DNA of 6,786 nucleotides from contig CAJPJR010000096.1 in assembly GCA_905369775.1 (NCBI GenBank), positions 1 through 6,786 on the forward strand, in the 5' to 3' direction. The position numbers and the translations under genes are program-made. Position 1 is the stretch's first letter; every line of letters starts with the position of its first letter. Source of the DNA: Prevotellaceae bacterium UBA1746. Its GTDB lineage: Bacteria > Bacteroidota > Bacteroidia > Bacteroidales > Bacteroidaceae. Positions 1 through 5,884 of the stretch are shown here, in pieces. The notes beneath the pieces are model-generated. The model was not told the origin of the DNA, searched no databases, and saw only the letters and a list, made by a program, of their open reading frames with translations.

Positions 1-1419
1 CTGGAAATGAGCATAATTGAGACCTCCTACGTAAGCTTTCACATAACCATTGCTCGGATCGATAGAAACCAAACCGGCTCGGAGAAAGGTCTTGTAATAG
101 CGAATGGAATCGAGCGGTGTCATGACCGTATCGACATCGCCATGGTAGGTGTAGACCGACATGGGAGTCAAGGTGCAAAAAGCATCGTGAATGTCTTCCT
201 CAGTTGCGCCCGCTGCCTTCATCGCTTGATATCGTTCGCTCTGGCGCATGGCTTTGTCGAAGATGCGCTTCACCTGTTTGGAGGACAGACTGGTGTTGAA
301 GGGGAAGTTTTCATTGTACTTCCGCTTGTCAAACTCGGGCTGAAGTCGAAGTGCAACGTGATTGTAGACCGCTTTCTCGGCATATTCCTGCATGCGCGAG
401 TCGATTGTGGTGTAAACTTTCAGACCGTCGGTGTAGATGTCGTAGTGTGAGCCGTCGCGCTTCTTGTTCTTTTTGCACCAACCGTAGATCGGGTTGTTGA
501 TCCACGCCAAAGAATCGGCATAATACTGGGCGTACTGCCAATCGCGGTAGTTGGATCGCTTCGGTTTGTCGGCCATGAGTATTTGTCTCAAGTACTCACG
601 CAGATAGGTGGCCTCCCCTTCTTTGTGGTCGATGGGGTGGAAATTCAATTCGAGTGGGGTGGCGCTGAGCATTCGGCAGCTGTCTGCACTCAAATAGCCG
701 GCCTTGACCATTTGAGACAGCACCACATTGCGGCGCTGACGGCAGCGTTCTGCGTCGCGCACGGGATTAAAGAGTGAGGGGTTCTTGCACATGCCGATCA
801 GCGTTGCCGATTCGGTAAGTGTAAGTTCGCTGGGAGATTTGCCAAAGTAGACGTTGGCTGCCGTCTTGATTCCCACGGCGTTATGAAGAAAATCGAAGTA
901 GTTGAGATACAACGTCATGATCTCATCCTTCGTGTAGTAGCGTTCGATCTCTACCGCGATGACCCATTCGATGGGCTTCTGCAATAATCGCTGAAGTGTG
1001 TTGGAAGCTTTTCCGGAATACAATTGTTTGGCCAACTGCTGCGTGATGGTCGAACCACCTCCCGCATTGTGCTGGCCCATGATGCCACGTTTCACCACGG
1101 CACGCCCCAACGCTTTGGCGTCGATGCCGCAATGGTCGTAGAAACGTTCGTCTTCTGTGGCCACCAACGCCTTGAAGAGATGGGGCGATATGCTATCGGT
1201 AGCCACAAAAATGCGGTTTTCGCTGGTAGACCAAGTGCCCAACAATTTTCCATCGGCAGTCAGTGCCTGCGATGCGAATTTATTGATGGGATTTTGGATG
1301 CGCTCGAGATCAGGCATGTAGCCGATCCATCCACGTTCGACTGCGACGACGAAAAGTGCAGCCGAGAGGATAAAACCAAGCAGCAATGACCAAAGAGTGT
1401 AGACGAATTTCCTACGCAT
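1..1419 (-). CDS. Class A penicillin-binding protein (PBP1A-like), C-terminal part missing at window edge
   Basis: Bifunctional peptidoglycan synthase acting on the outer face of the inner membrane: a GT51 glycosyltransferase polymerises lipid II and a C-terminal transpeptidase crosslinks it. The first 473 codons are present and the frame is still open at base 1. A short cytoplasmic basic tail (MRRK) precedes one membrane segment (about residues 7-27). GT51 motifs follow in order: EDERFYDHCG (90-98, with catalytic-type Glu 89 or 90 in TEDERF), GGSTITQQLAKQL (121-133), QKPIE (147-151, where the family usually has RKxxE), and KDEIMTLYLN (164-173) with YFGKSPSELTLTESATL after it. The region from about 445 (LVSIDPSNGYVKAYVGG) is the start of the transpeptidase domain; the SxxK serine motif normally follows within about 20 residues, just outside the window. 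Family members are usually about 750-850 residues. The ATG at 1419 is chosen because an in-frame TAA lies about 33 bases upstream and it places the membrane anchor correctly. It follows prs by 157 bases; no clear promoter is seen between them. Confidence 0.95.
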   Translation of the reverse strand, partial: MRRKFVYTLWSLLLGFILSAALFVVAVERGWIGYMPDLERIQNPINKFASQALTADGKLLGTWSTSENRIFVATDSISPHLFKALVATEDERFYDHCGIDAKALGRAVVKRGIMGQHNAGGGSTITQQLAKQLYSGKASNTLQRLLQKPIEWVIAVEIERYYTKDEIMTLYLNYFDFLHNAVGIKTAANVYFGKSPSELTLTESATLIGMCKNPSLFNPVRDAERCRQRRNVVLSQMVKAGYLSADSCRMLSATPLELNFHPIDHKEGEATYLREYLRQILMADKPKRSNYRDWQYAQYYADSLAWINNPIYGWCKKNKKRDGSHYDIYTDGLKVYTTIDSRMQEYAEKAVYNHVALRLQPEFDKRKYNENFPFNTSLSSKQVKRIFDKAMRQSERYQAMKAAGATEEDIHDAFCTLTPMSVYTYHGDVDTVMTPLDSIRYYKTFLRAGLVSIDPSNGYVKAYVGGLNYAHFQ

Positions 1420-1465
1420 GCAAATTCTGTGAGAAGGAAAAGCTTAGAAAAAAGCGAGATAGAAG

Positions 1466-1562
1466 GAGAGGCGTGGATGCACTCCCGATACGCAATGACA
1501 CGATGCCGTATCAATGCGTTTCGCGGACCGATCTCCATCGGTACGGCGCAAACACGCCTCTC
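1466..1562 (-). other. Possible structured RNA: three-way junction between prs and the PBP gene
   Basis: Read on the minus strand, the 97 bases fold on paper into three helices. P1 is a perfect 10-bp helix closing the element (1553-1562 with 1466-1475, GAGAGGCGTG/CACGCCTCTC). P2 has a perfect 6-bp core with a 4-base loop (1537-1542 with 1527-1532, ACCGAT-GGAG-ATCGGT), extended at its base by GCG/CGC and TTT/AAA pairs with small bulges (out to 1519-1552). P3 has a perfect 6-bp core (1507-1512 with 1487-1492, GATACG/CGTATC), extended by GCATT/AGTGC with one G-U pair and a GGG bulge (out to 1479-1517). The linkers between helices are 0, 1 and 3 bases. P1 starts 14 bases after the prs stop. It may be a 3' or 5' untranslated RNA element, a small RNA or a DNA-level palindrome. 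I do not recognise a named family. Strand is assumed from the flanking genes. Confidence 0.4.
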
Positions 1563-1576
1563 TCTATTGGAATAAA

Positions 1577-2509
1577 TCAGATGAGATATTGACTGCTGAT
1601 GCTCTCATTCTCGAGCACTCGGCGAATGGTTTCGGCAAACAGTGCTCCGACGCTCAGCTGTTTCACTTTTGAGCAGGAACCGGTGTAGGGAATTGAGTCG
1701 GTGAAGACCATTTCCTCGAGCTGACTGTTTTCGACTCGCTCGTCGGCGGGGCCGGACATGATGCAGTGTGAGGCCAAAGCACGCACGGAACGTGCGCCTT
1801 TCGACTTGATGAGGTCGGCGGCTTTGGTGATCGTGCCTGCGGTGTCCACCATATCATCTACCAGTACGACGTCCATATCCTTCACATCGCCGATCACGTC
1901 CATGGAGTCAACTTCATTGGCACGCTTACGGGTCTTGTTGCAAATGACCATGGGGCAATCGAGATATTTCGCGTAGGTGCTTGCGCGCTTCGAGCCTCCG
2001 ACATCCGGCGTTGCGATGCAGATGTTTTTCAGATTGAGGTTCTTGACGTAAGGGAGGAGGATAGTCGACGCAAACAGGTGATCTACAGGAACTTCAAAGA
2101 ATCCTTGCTCTTGATCGGCGTGGAGATCCATGGTGATCACGCGATCAATGCCGGCTACGCCCAGCATATTGGCGACCAGCTTGGCTCCGATGGAAACACG
2201 GGGCTTGCTTTTGCGGTCCTGACGGGCCCAACCGTAGTAGGGTACCACGGCATTGACGGTACGCGCCGAAGCACGTTTGGCCGCATCGACCATCAGCAAA
2301 AGCTCCATCAGGTTGTCGGTCGAGGGAAACGTGCTTTGTACGAGAAAGACGTCGCAGCCTCGAATAGACTCCTCATAGCAAACCTCAAACTCGCCGTCCG
2401 AGAAATAAGTGATGCTCACATCTCCGAGCTTGCAGCCCAGATTGTCACAGATTTTCTCGGCCAAATAACGTGTTTTCGTGCCCGAGAAGACTTTGAAGTT
2501 ACTGTTCAT
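1577..2509 (-). CDS. prs: Ribose-phosphate pyrophosphokinase (PRPP synthase)
   Basis: Makes 5-phosphoribosyl-1-pyrophosphate from ribose 5-phosphate and ATP in the cytoplasm, feeding purine, pyrimidine, histidine, tryptophan and NAD synthesis. The 310-residue product has normal class I length and all hallmarks: FSDGE near the N-terminus (36-40), the ATP-binding RQDRK (96-100), metal/ATP-site DLHADQEQGFF (128-138), the catalytic flexible loop with Lys192 and Arg194 (KTRKRANEV), the GDVKDMDVV strand, and the ribose-phosphate (PRPP) loop DDMVDTAGT (218-226). The C-terminal ESISSQYLI ending fits Bacteroidales orthologues as I remember them. The ATG at 2509 is preceded by an A-rich stretch, as is common in this phylum, and gives the expected start of the N-terminal strand. 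It lies 73 bases downstream of the ThiE-like gene, with no promoter match in the gap, so the two are probably co-transcribed. The structured element at 1466-1562 follows its stop closely. No key residue appears to be missing. Confidence 0.98.
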   Translation of the reverse strand: MNSNFKVFSGTKTRYLAEKICDNLGCKLGDVSITYFSDGEFEVCYEESIRGCDVFLVQSTFPSTDNLMELLLMVDAAKRASARTVNAVVPYYGWARQDRKSKPRVSIGAKLVANMLGVAGIDRVITMDLHADQEQGFFEVPVDHLFASTILLPYVKNLNLKNICIATPDVGGSKRASTYAKYLDCPMVICNKTRKRANEVDSMDVIGDVKDMDVVLVDDMVDTAGTITKAADLIKSKGARSVRALASHCIMSGPADERVENSQLEEMVFTDSIPYTGSCSKVKQLSVGALFAETIRRVLENESISSQYLI

Positions 2510-2582
2510 TTTATTGAAAGAGTTGATTGGTGGGAAGTTTCTCTCACGATGTAAGGATTTCTATCGCCTTGGCTTCGCGGGG

Positions 2583-3191
2583 TCATTCGGCCATTCGCCG
2601 CAACTTGCGGAAGTGAGTGATGAGATCCTTGTAATCTCTGTTGGTGTGCATGTTGAAGCGATTCCAAAGGTCGCCCAAAATGACGGCACCACCGAAACCG
2701 AGACTTTTGACCAGGGGAAGATTGTCGGCATCGACGTTGCCGAAGGCCATGACTTTCCGCCCGATCAGTTTCTTTTCGGCCATTTCATTCAGCATGCGCG
2801 CACTGAAATTCTCACTGAAGCCGTCTTCGCGCGTTGCATCGAAGAGAGGTGACAAAAAGACATAGTCGAACGAACGAACTCTCTCTCTGAGTTCGTCTGC
2901 ACTCTGACAACTACAAGAAATGTGTCCTTTGTAGTTGTGGGGAAGCTGAGTATTTCGCGCGTTGAGGTGAATGCCTTTCAAACCGTATTCACCTTTTAGA
3001 TAGAAATGGTCGTGCACCACAATATTCTTGTGGTAGTTTTCGGGAATGAGCGAGAGTAATCGTTCCGAATAGACAGGTTCTGAATCTGGCTTGCGCACAT
3101 GCAGAAGTTCCAGCCCTTCATCGAACAAAGCAGTGATGATCTGACTCTCTTCGACGAAGAAATCAGGACGAGTCATCAGGATGAGTTTCAT
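2583..3191 (-). CDS. ThiE/TenI-family protein (thiamine phosphate synthase-like), divergent active site
   Basis: The 202-residue protein has the TIM-barrel strand pattern of the thiamine phosphate synthase/TenI superfamily: LILMTRP (3-9), LELLHVRKPD (27-36), NIVVHDH (56-62), GIHLN (73-77), ISCSCQS (91-97), DYVFLSPLFD (109-118), VMAFGNVD (147-154) and GGAVILGDLW (167-176). True ThiE joins HMP-PP to thiazole phosphate; TenI relatives act as a thiazole tautomerase. Against the ThiE pattern as I remember it, several positions differ: the NDD metal site reads HDH, GQxD reads ARN after GIHLN, the TxTK phosphate/pyrophosphate loop reads ATRE, and the GGI phosphate motif reads GNV. Arg33 and Ser94 match conserved family positions. 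The product is therefore family-certain but function-uncertain. No thiamin biosynthesis partner is visible; the neighbour is prs, 73 bases downstream. The ATG at 3191 begins the first barrel strand directly (MKLILMTRP), and a possible promoter lies about 87 bases upstream. No TPP riboswitch motif is visible in the leader. Confidence 0.85.
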   Translation of the reverse strand: MKLILMTRPDFFVEESQIITALFDEGLELLHVRKPDSEPVYSERLLSLIPENYHKNIVVHDHFYLKGEYGLKGIHLNARNTQLPHNYKGHISCSCQSADELRERVRSFDYVFLSPLFDATREDGFSENFSARMLNEMAEKKLIGRKVMAFGNVDADNLPLVKSLGFGGAVILGDLWNRFNMHTNRDYKDLITHFRKLRRMAE

Positions 3192-3277
3192 TTCCGAACT
3201 TGGATTAGGATAAAGATAAAAGCAATATCACGAGGATCTTACGGAGAACTGAAAACGAACTTCCGTGTATCCGCCTA

Positions 3278-3285
3278 CAAAGTTA
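3278..3285 (-). promoter_or_regulatory. Possible Bacteroidetes-type -7 box for the ThiE-like/prs transcript
   Basis: On the minus strand the bases read TAACTTTG, an exact match to the TAnnTTTG -7 element of the Bacteroidetes primary sigma factor. It is 87 bases upstream of the ThiE-like start, so the leader would be about 80 bases. No TTTG lies at the usual 19-21 base spacing (that position reads GAAG/AAGC), so only half of the promoter is supported and chance is a real alternative. Confidence 0.4.
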
Positions 3286-3380
3286 GTCAAAAAAGAGCGA
3301 TCTGGCTTCATGGCCTCGCAAAAAAACAGATTCTGAAGAAAAAGCCCCCATGTTTTGTCTTCCCGTTGTGGCTAATGGCC

Positions 3381-3419
3381 AAAATAAAGCGCCCAATCGG
3401 GCAATTGCTCGATCGGGCG
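3381..3419 (-). terminator. Intrinsic terminator of the sigma-purT transcript
   Basis: On the minus strand a 10-bp stem (3410-3419 with 3390-3399, CGCCCGATCG pairing with CGATTGGGCG, one G-U pair) encloses a 10-base loop and is followed within two bases by TTTATTTT (3388-3381). It lies about 270 bases after the purT stop and upstream of the ThiE-like promoter region, which fits termination of the purT message. The other strand lacks a comparable T-run, so it looks one-directional. Confidence 0.75.
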
Positions 3420-3691
3420 GTTTAGCCGGTGGGAGGAATCATCGATAGGTTGGTGAGGTTTCGGTTATCACGGCGGGGATTTTACGATAATCCCATGTTC
3501 CCACTGCGGTTTGTTCGTGTCGGCGGACGAGAAAGGGGTAGGGTGTGGACAAAATGGGGCAGTACGCGCTGCACCTCTCCGTTTGCCTTCAAGAGATGCG
3601 CAAAAACCGAGCTCTCAAAGGCTCATTTCTGTGACGTATTCCCGACTATTCGACAACGAATGCAGAAATACGCGAGAAACTTTATGTTTAG

Positions 3692-4885
3692 TCAATTCTT
3701 CTTCGGAACCACTTGAACATAACCGGCGAGCCGTTTTGCCTTGTCACGGACTTGCTCGAGGTCGCCCCCCAATTCTCCGCTCACCAACACAACTCCCATT
3801 CGACGCTTGGGGCGCATGCTGGGTTTTCCGAAGATGCGCAGATCAGCATCCTCCTCACACGTTCTTTCTAATCCGAGGTAATCAGGCGTGCCTTCCGCAT
3901 GATCGCCGGCTAAGATCACGGCGCTGGCTCCGATGCGGAGGTTTTTCACGCACGGAATGGGCAAAGACAATGCCGCACGGCAATGCAGTTCGAATTCATT
4001 GAAGTTTTGTGTTCCCGCTAGGGTCACCATACCGGTATCGTGCGGGCGCGGCGACAATTCGCTGAAGTAAACGCCGTTTTTCTCGCTGACGAAAAACTCT
4101 ACTCCCCAAATTCCGGCTCCGGTCAGGGCTTCTGTCACAGCTTTCGCCATACTTTCAGCCTCTTGCAAGTGGGCTGTGCTCATCGCTCTCGGCTGGAAGC
4201 TCTCGCGATAGTCGCCATCTTCTTGCACATGTCCGATGGGAGCGCAGAATAACGTGTTGCCGTTGTCTTGCGTCACGGTGAGTAGAGTTATTTCGTAGTC
4301 GAAATCAACGAATTCTTCGACGATGAGCTCCTTGACATCCCCTCTGCTTCCCGCCATGCCGTATTCGAATGCGTGTTTCACGTCATCTACGGAACGCATC
4401 ACGGATTGTCCTTTTCCACTTGAGCTCATTAGCGGCTTGACGATGCAGGGAAACCCGAGGTCCTCGGCTCCTTTGCGCAGTTCCTCCTCAGTTGTGGCGT
4501 AATGGTAGCGTGCCGTTCTGATTCCGAGTTCCTTTGCTGCCAAATCTCTGATGGCTTTTCGGTTCATCGTGTAGTTTACCGCTCTGGCAGAGGGGACTAC
4601 GCGGATGCCTTTCGCCTCATATTCGTAAAGTCGTTCGGTTCGAATGGCTTCAATTTCGCTGATAATGAGGTCGGGATGGTGCTTTTCGACGACGCGATCC
4701 AGTGCTTCTCCATCGAGCATGGAGAACACCTCACATTCATCGGCCACTTGCATTGCGGGCGCACCGCGGTAGGCGTCGCAAGCCACGACATATTGTCCCA
4801 AACGTTGGGCGGCGATCGTAAACTCTTTCCCGAGTTCACCCGATCCGAGGAGCAAAATCTTTTTCATGCATTCCATTTTGCGCAT
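3692..4885 (-). CDS. purT: Formate-dependent phosphoribosylglycinamide formyltransferase (GAR transformylase 2)
   Basis: ATP-grasp enzyme that formylates glycinamide ribonucleotide with formate and ATP, the third step of purine synthesis and an alternative to folate-dependent PurN. The 397 residues match the family length (E. coli about 392). Visible landmarks: nucleotide-fold start LLLGSGELGKE (11-21), APAMQVADECEVFSMLDGEALDRVVE, SEIEAIRTERL (75-85), VVPSARAVNYTMNRKAIRDLAAKELG, the ATP-grasp segment PCIVKPLMSSSGKGQSV (about 145-161), EDGDYRESFQP, the metal-binding ELSPRPHDTGMVTLAGTQ, and the C-terminal FGKPSMRPKRRMGV. Three near-N-terminal ATGs exist: 4885, 4876 and 4867. The 4867 start (MKKILLLGSGELG) fits Bacteroidales relatives best; the 4885 start directly follows the TGA of the small upstream gene and would suit coupled reinitiation. 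I give the longest form and regard 4867 as about equally likely. Co-transcribed with the small gene and sigma factor; a terminator lies about 270 bases downstream. Confidence 0.97.
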   Translation of the reverse strand: MRKMECMKKILLLGSGELGKEFTIAAQRLGQYVVACDAYRGAPAMQVADECEVFSMLDGEALDRVVEKHHPDLIISEIEAIRTERLYEYEAKGIRVVPSARAVNYTMNRKAIRDLAAKELGIRTARYHYATTEEELRKGAEDLGFPCIVKPLMSSSGKGQSVMRSVDDVKHAFEYGMAGSRGDVKELIVEEFVDFDYEITLLTVTQDNGNTLFCAPIGHVQEDGDYRESFQPRAMSTAHLQEAESMAKAVTEALTGAGIWGVEFFVSEKNGVYFSELSPRPHDTGMVTLAGTQNFNEFELHCRAALSLPIPCVKNLRIGASAVILAGDHAEGTPDYLGLERTCEEDADLRIFGKPSMRPKRRMGVVLVSGELGGDLEQVRDKAKRLAGYVQVVPKKN

Positions 4886-5143
4886 TCAACACGTTCCGCC
4901 GGCACATTGCGGGCTGACCATTTGAATTCTAAGGCCACAAGCCAAAGCAGGTTCCGCAATAAGCTGTAAACGAGCGAATCGTTTGATAAATTCTAATGTC
5001 TCATGTTTGGGAGAGTGGGGAAGTGGAGTAGAGTGTTCCATAGGCTTCAGGAGAATATCACTTAGTTCGTTATTCTCTAAACGACGGAACTTCCCATTTA
5101 ATGCGCGAAACGTGGTATTTTTGCGTCTTTCGGTCGCATTCAC
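4886..5143 (-). CDS. Small conserved-looking hypothetical protein coupled to the ECF sigma factor
   Basis: I do not recognise the function. The 85-residue frame begins with an ATG that overlaps the sigma factor stop (ATGA at 5143-5140) and ends with a TGA immediately followed by the first ATG of purT, so it fills the space between two real genes exactly, a strong sign of translational coupling. The N-terminal third is basic (ERRKNTTFRALNGKFRR). A central segment (about 44-63, SPKHETLEFIKRFARLQLIA) looks like an amphipathic helix. There is no signal peptide or membrane segment, so it is not a classic membrane anti-sigma factor. Cysteines sit at 69, 80 and 85, the last two as CAGGTC at the C-terminus. 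By position it could be a cytoplasmic partner or regulator of the sigma factor, but that is inference. A shorter real gene or non-coding spacer is the alternative; no other frame in the gap looks better. Confidence 0.6.
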   Translation of the reverse strand: MNATERRKNTTFRALNGKFRRLENNELSDILLKPMEHSTPLPHSPKHETLEFIKRFARLQLIAEPALACGLRIQMVSPQCAGGTC

Positions 5144-5730
5144 TTCAACATTCCCGCTCTGGTTGCCATTTTTCGGAGGTTGAGCAGCGCATAGCGCATT
5201 CTTGCCAGCGAGGTACTGATGCCCACCCCCGTTTTTTCCGCAATTTCTTTGAAGGGTATTTCTTGATAGAAGCGCATTTTCACCACTTCGCGCTGTTCAT
5301 CCGGCAGCAAAGTGATCCATTTCTGCACCATTTCTATAGATTCCATACGAATCATTTCCTCTTCTCGTCCCACACAAGCCAACTGCGACGTGGTTTCGTC
5401 GGCAAATTCCTGACCATCTTCGTCATAACTGCACTGTCCGCGCTGTGTTTTGAAATGATCAAGCACCAAGTTGTGGGCGATTCGCGAAAGCCAAGCGAAA
5501 AACTGACCTTGTTCCACATAATTTCCCTTGCGTAGCGAGAGAATCACCTTGACAAAAGTCTCTTGAAATATGTCGTTTGCCAAGTCTTCATCGTGCACTG
5601 CATAGAAAATGTGCTGGAACAATCGATCTTGATGGCGCGTCAATAAACAATCGAAGGCTTCTGCGTCTCCTCCGATGTAAGCTTTTACCAACGCGTCGTC
5701 GGTCATTCTATTTTTGCTGTCCATACTCAT
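5140..5730 (-). CDS. ECF-family RNA polymerase sigma factor
   Basis: A 196-residue cytoplasmic sigma factor directing RNA polymerase to a specific promoter set. Sigma region 2 spans about residues 13-95: ALVKAYIGGDAEAFDCLLTRHQDRLF, the core-binding and -10 recognition stretch LANDIFQETFVKV (50-62), and FFAWLSRIAHNLVLDHFK (77-94). A linker with an acidic, variable segment follows. Region 4 is about 133-188, with LLPDEQREVVKMRFYQEIPF and the helix-turn-helix FKEIAEKTGVGISTSLARMRYALLNLRK. Region 3 is absent, as expected for ECF factors. The product lacks membrane segments and there is no adjacent TonB-dependent transducer or membrane anti-sigma gene, unlike the FecI-type systems common in this phylum. 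ATGs at 5730, 5724 and 5706 are all possible starts; 5730 is taken as the longest. A near-consensus vegetative promoter sits about 68 bases upstream, and the stop overlaps the next gene's ATG. Its target genes cannot be told from the window. Confidence 0.95.
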   Translation of the reverse strand: MSMDSKNRMTDDALVKAYIGGDAEAFDCLLTRHQDRLFQHIFYAVHDEDLANDIFQETFVKVILSLRKGNYVEQGQFFAWLSRIAHNLVLDHFKTQRGQCSYDEDGQEFADETTSQLACVGREEEMIRMESIEMVQKWITLLPDEQREVVKMRFYQEIPFKEIAEKTGVGISTSLARMRYALLNLRKMATRAGMLK

Positions 5731-5793
5731 TGAACGATTAGTTTGAAGTAGAGTATGTTTCTATAGGCTTTCTGATTTTTGAAATGAACGATT
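5731..5793. repeat. 9-bp direct repeat flanking the sigma factor leader
   Basis: The plus-strand sequence TGAACGATT occurs at 5731-5739, touching the sigma factor start codon, and again at 5785-5793, around the expected transcription start. The copies lie 54 bases apart in the same orientation. This could be a paired protein-binding site or chance; no symmetry within each copy supports an operator. Confidence 0.3.
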
Positions 5794-5797
5794 TCCG

Positions 5798-5829
5798 CAA
5801 AAATACGCGTTTATTGCAAGAAAAACAAA
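5798..5829 (-). promoter_or_regulatory. Bacteroidetes-type promoter of the sigma factor-small gene-purT set
   Basis: On the minus strand TTTG (5829-5826) is followed after exactly 20 bases by TATTTTTG (5805-5798). This matches the known Bacteroidetes consensus, TTTG at -33 and TAnnTTTG at -7 with a 19-21 base spacer. Transcription should begin near 5790, giving a leader of about 60 bases before the sigma factor ATG. The -33 box shares its first base with the end of the upstream terminator stem and its remaining bases with the T-tail. Confidence 0.8.
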
Positions 5830-5855
5830 CCGACGGCACAAAAAATGCCGTCGGT
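5820..5855 (-). terminator. Intrinsic terminator of the DHH phosphoesterase gene
   Basis: On the minus strand a perfect 10-bp stem (5846-5855 with 5829-5838, ACCGACGGCA/TGCCGTCGGT) has a 7-base loop TTTTTTG and is followed by TTGTTTTTC. It starts about 30 bases after the gene's TAA. A small extra hairpin (5862-5866 with 5870-5874, GTTCG-CAA-CGAAC) lies between stop and terminator. The T-tail doubles as the -33 region of the next promoter. Confidence 0.9.
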
Positions 5856-5884
5856 CATGTTGTTCGTTGCGAACGGAGGGCGAT

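Larger units (their letters stand above)
3192..3691. other. 500-base intergenic region between purT and the ThiE-like gene
   Basis: No convincing gene on either strand. It holds a terminator hairpin for the purT transcript (3381-3419) and a possible -7 box (3278-3285). About 270 bases between the purT stop and the terminator are untranslated; the only extra structure I see there is a 6-bp hairpin with a 7-base loop (3476-3481 with 3489-3494, GGGATT/AATCCC). Minus-strand ATGs in this stretch open frames of only a few codons. The plus-strand open frame at 3429-3716 is rich in Arg, Phe and Cys, matches nothing I know and ends inside the purT 3' end on the opposite strand, so I do not call it. 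Confidence 0.6.

Noticed and set aside
7..450. Plus-strand open frame of 147 codons
   Set aside because: It is antisense to the penicillin-binding protein, whose minus-strand frame carries clear GT51 motifs through the whole region.
1448..1562. The three-way-junction sequence as a simple intrinsic terminator of prs
   Set aside because: The T-run lies about 12 bases beyond the closing helix, and the loop is 77 bases with its own helices, unlike a normal terminator.
1466..1562. A tRNA gene in the structured spacer
   Set aside because: No T-loop GTTCGAATC-like sequence, anticodon arm or acceptor/CCA arrangement fits on either strand.
1386..1592. Plus-strand open frame across the prs-PBP spacer
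   Set aside because: It overlaps both flanking genes in antisense and its composition reflects the paired helices rather than a protein.
3192..3300. TPP riboswitch in front of the ThiE-like gene
   Set aside because: Neither the CUGAGA nor the GAACCUGA-like conserved segments occur on the minus strand of the leader; only a weak 5-bp hairpin (ACGGA/TCCGT) is present.
3429..4002. Plus-strand open frames of 95 and 163 codons
   Set aside because: They run antisense into the purT 3' end, have unlikely composition (Arg, Cys and Phe-rich) and have no recognisable domain or promoter.
5101..5535. Plus-strand open frame of 144 codons
   Set aside because: It is a mirror of the sigma factor frame, which has unmistakable region 2 and region 4 motifs.
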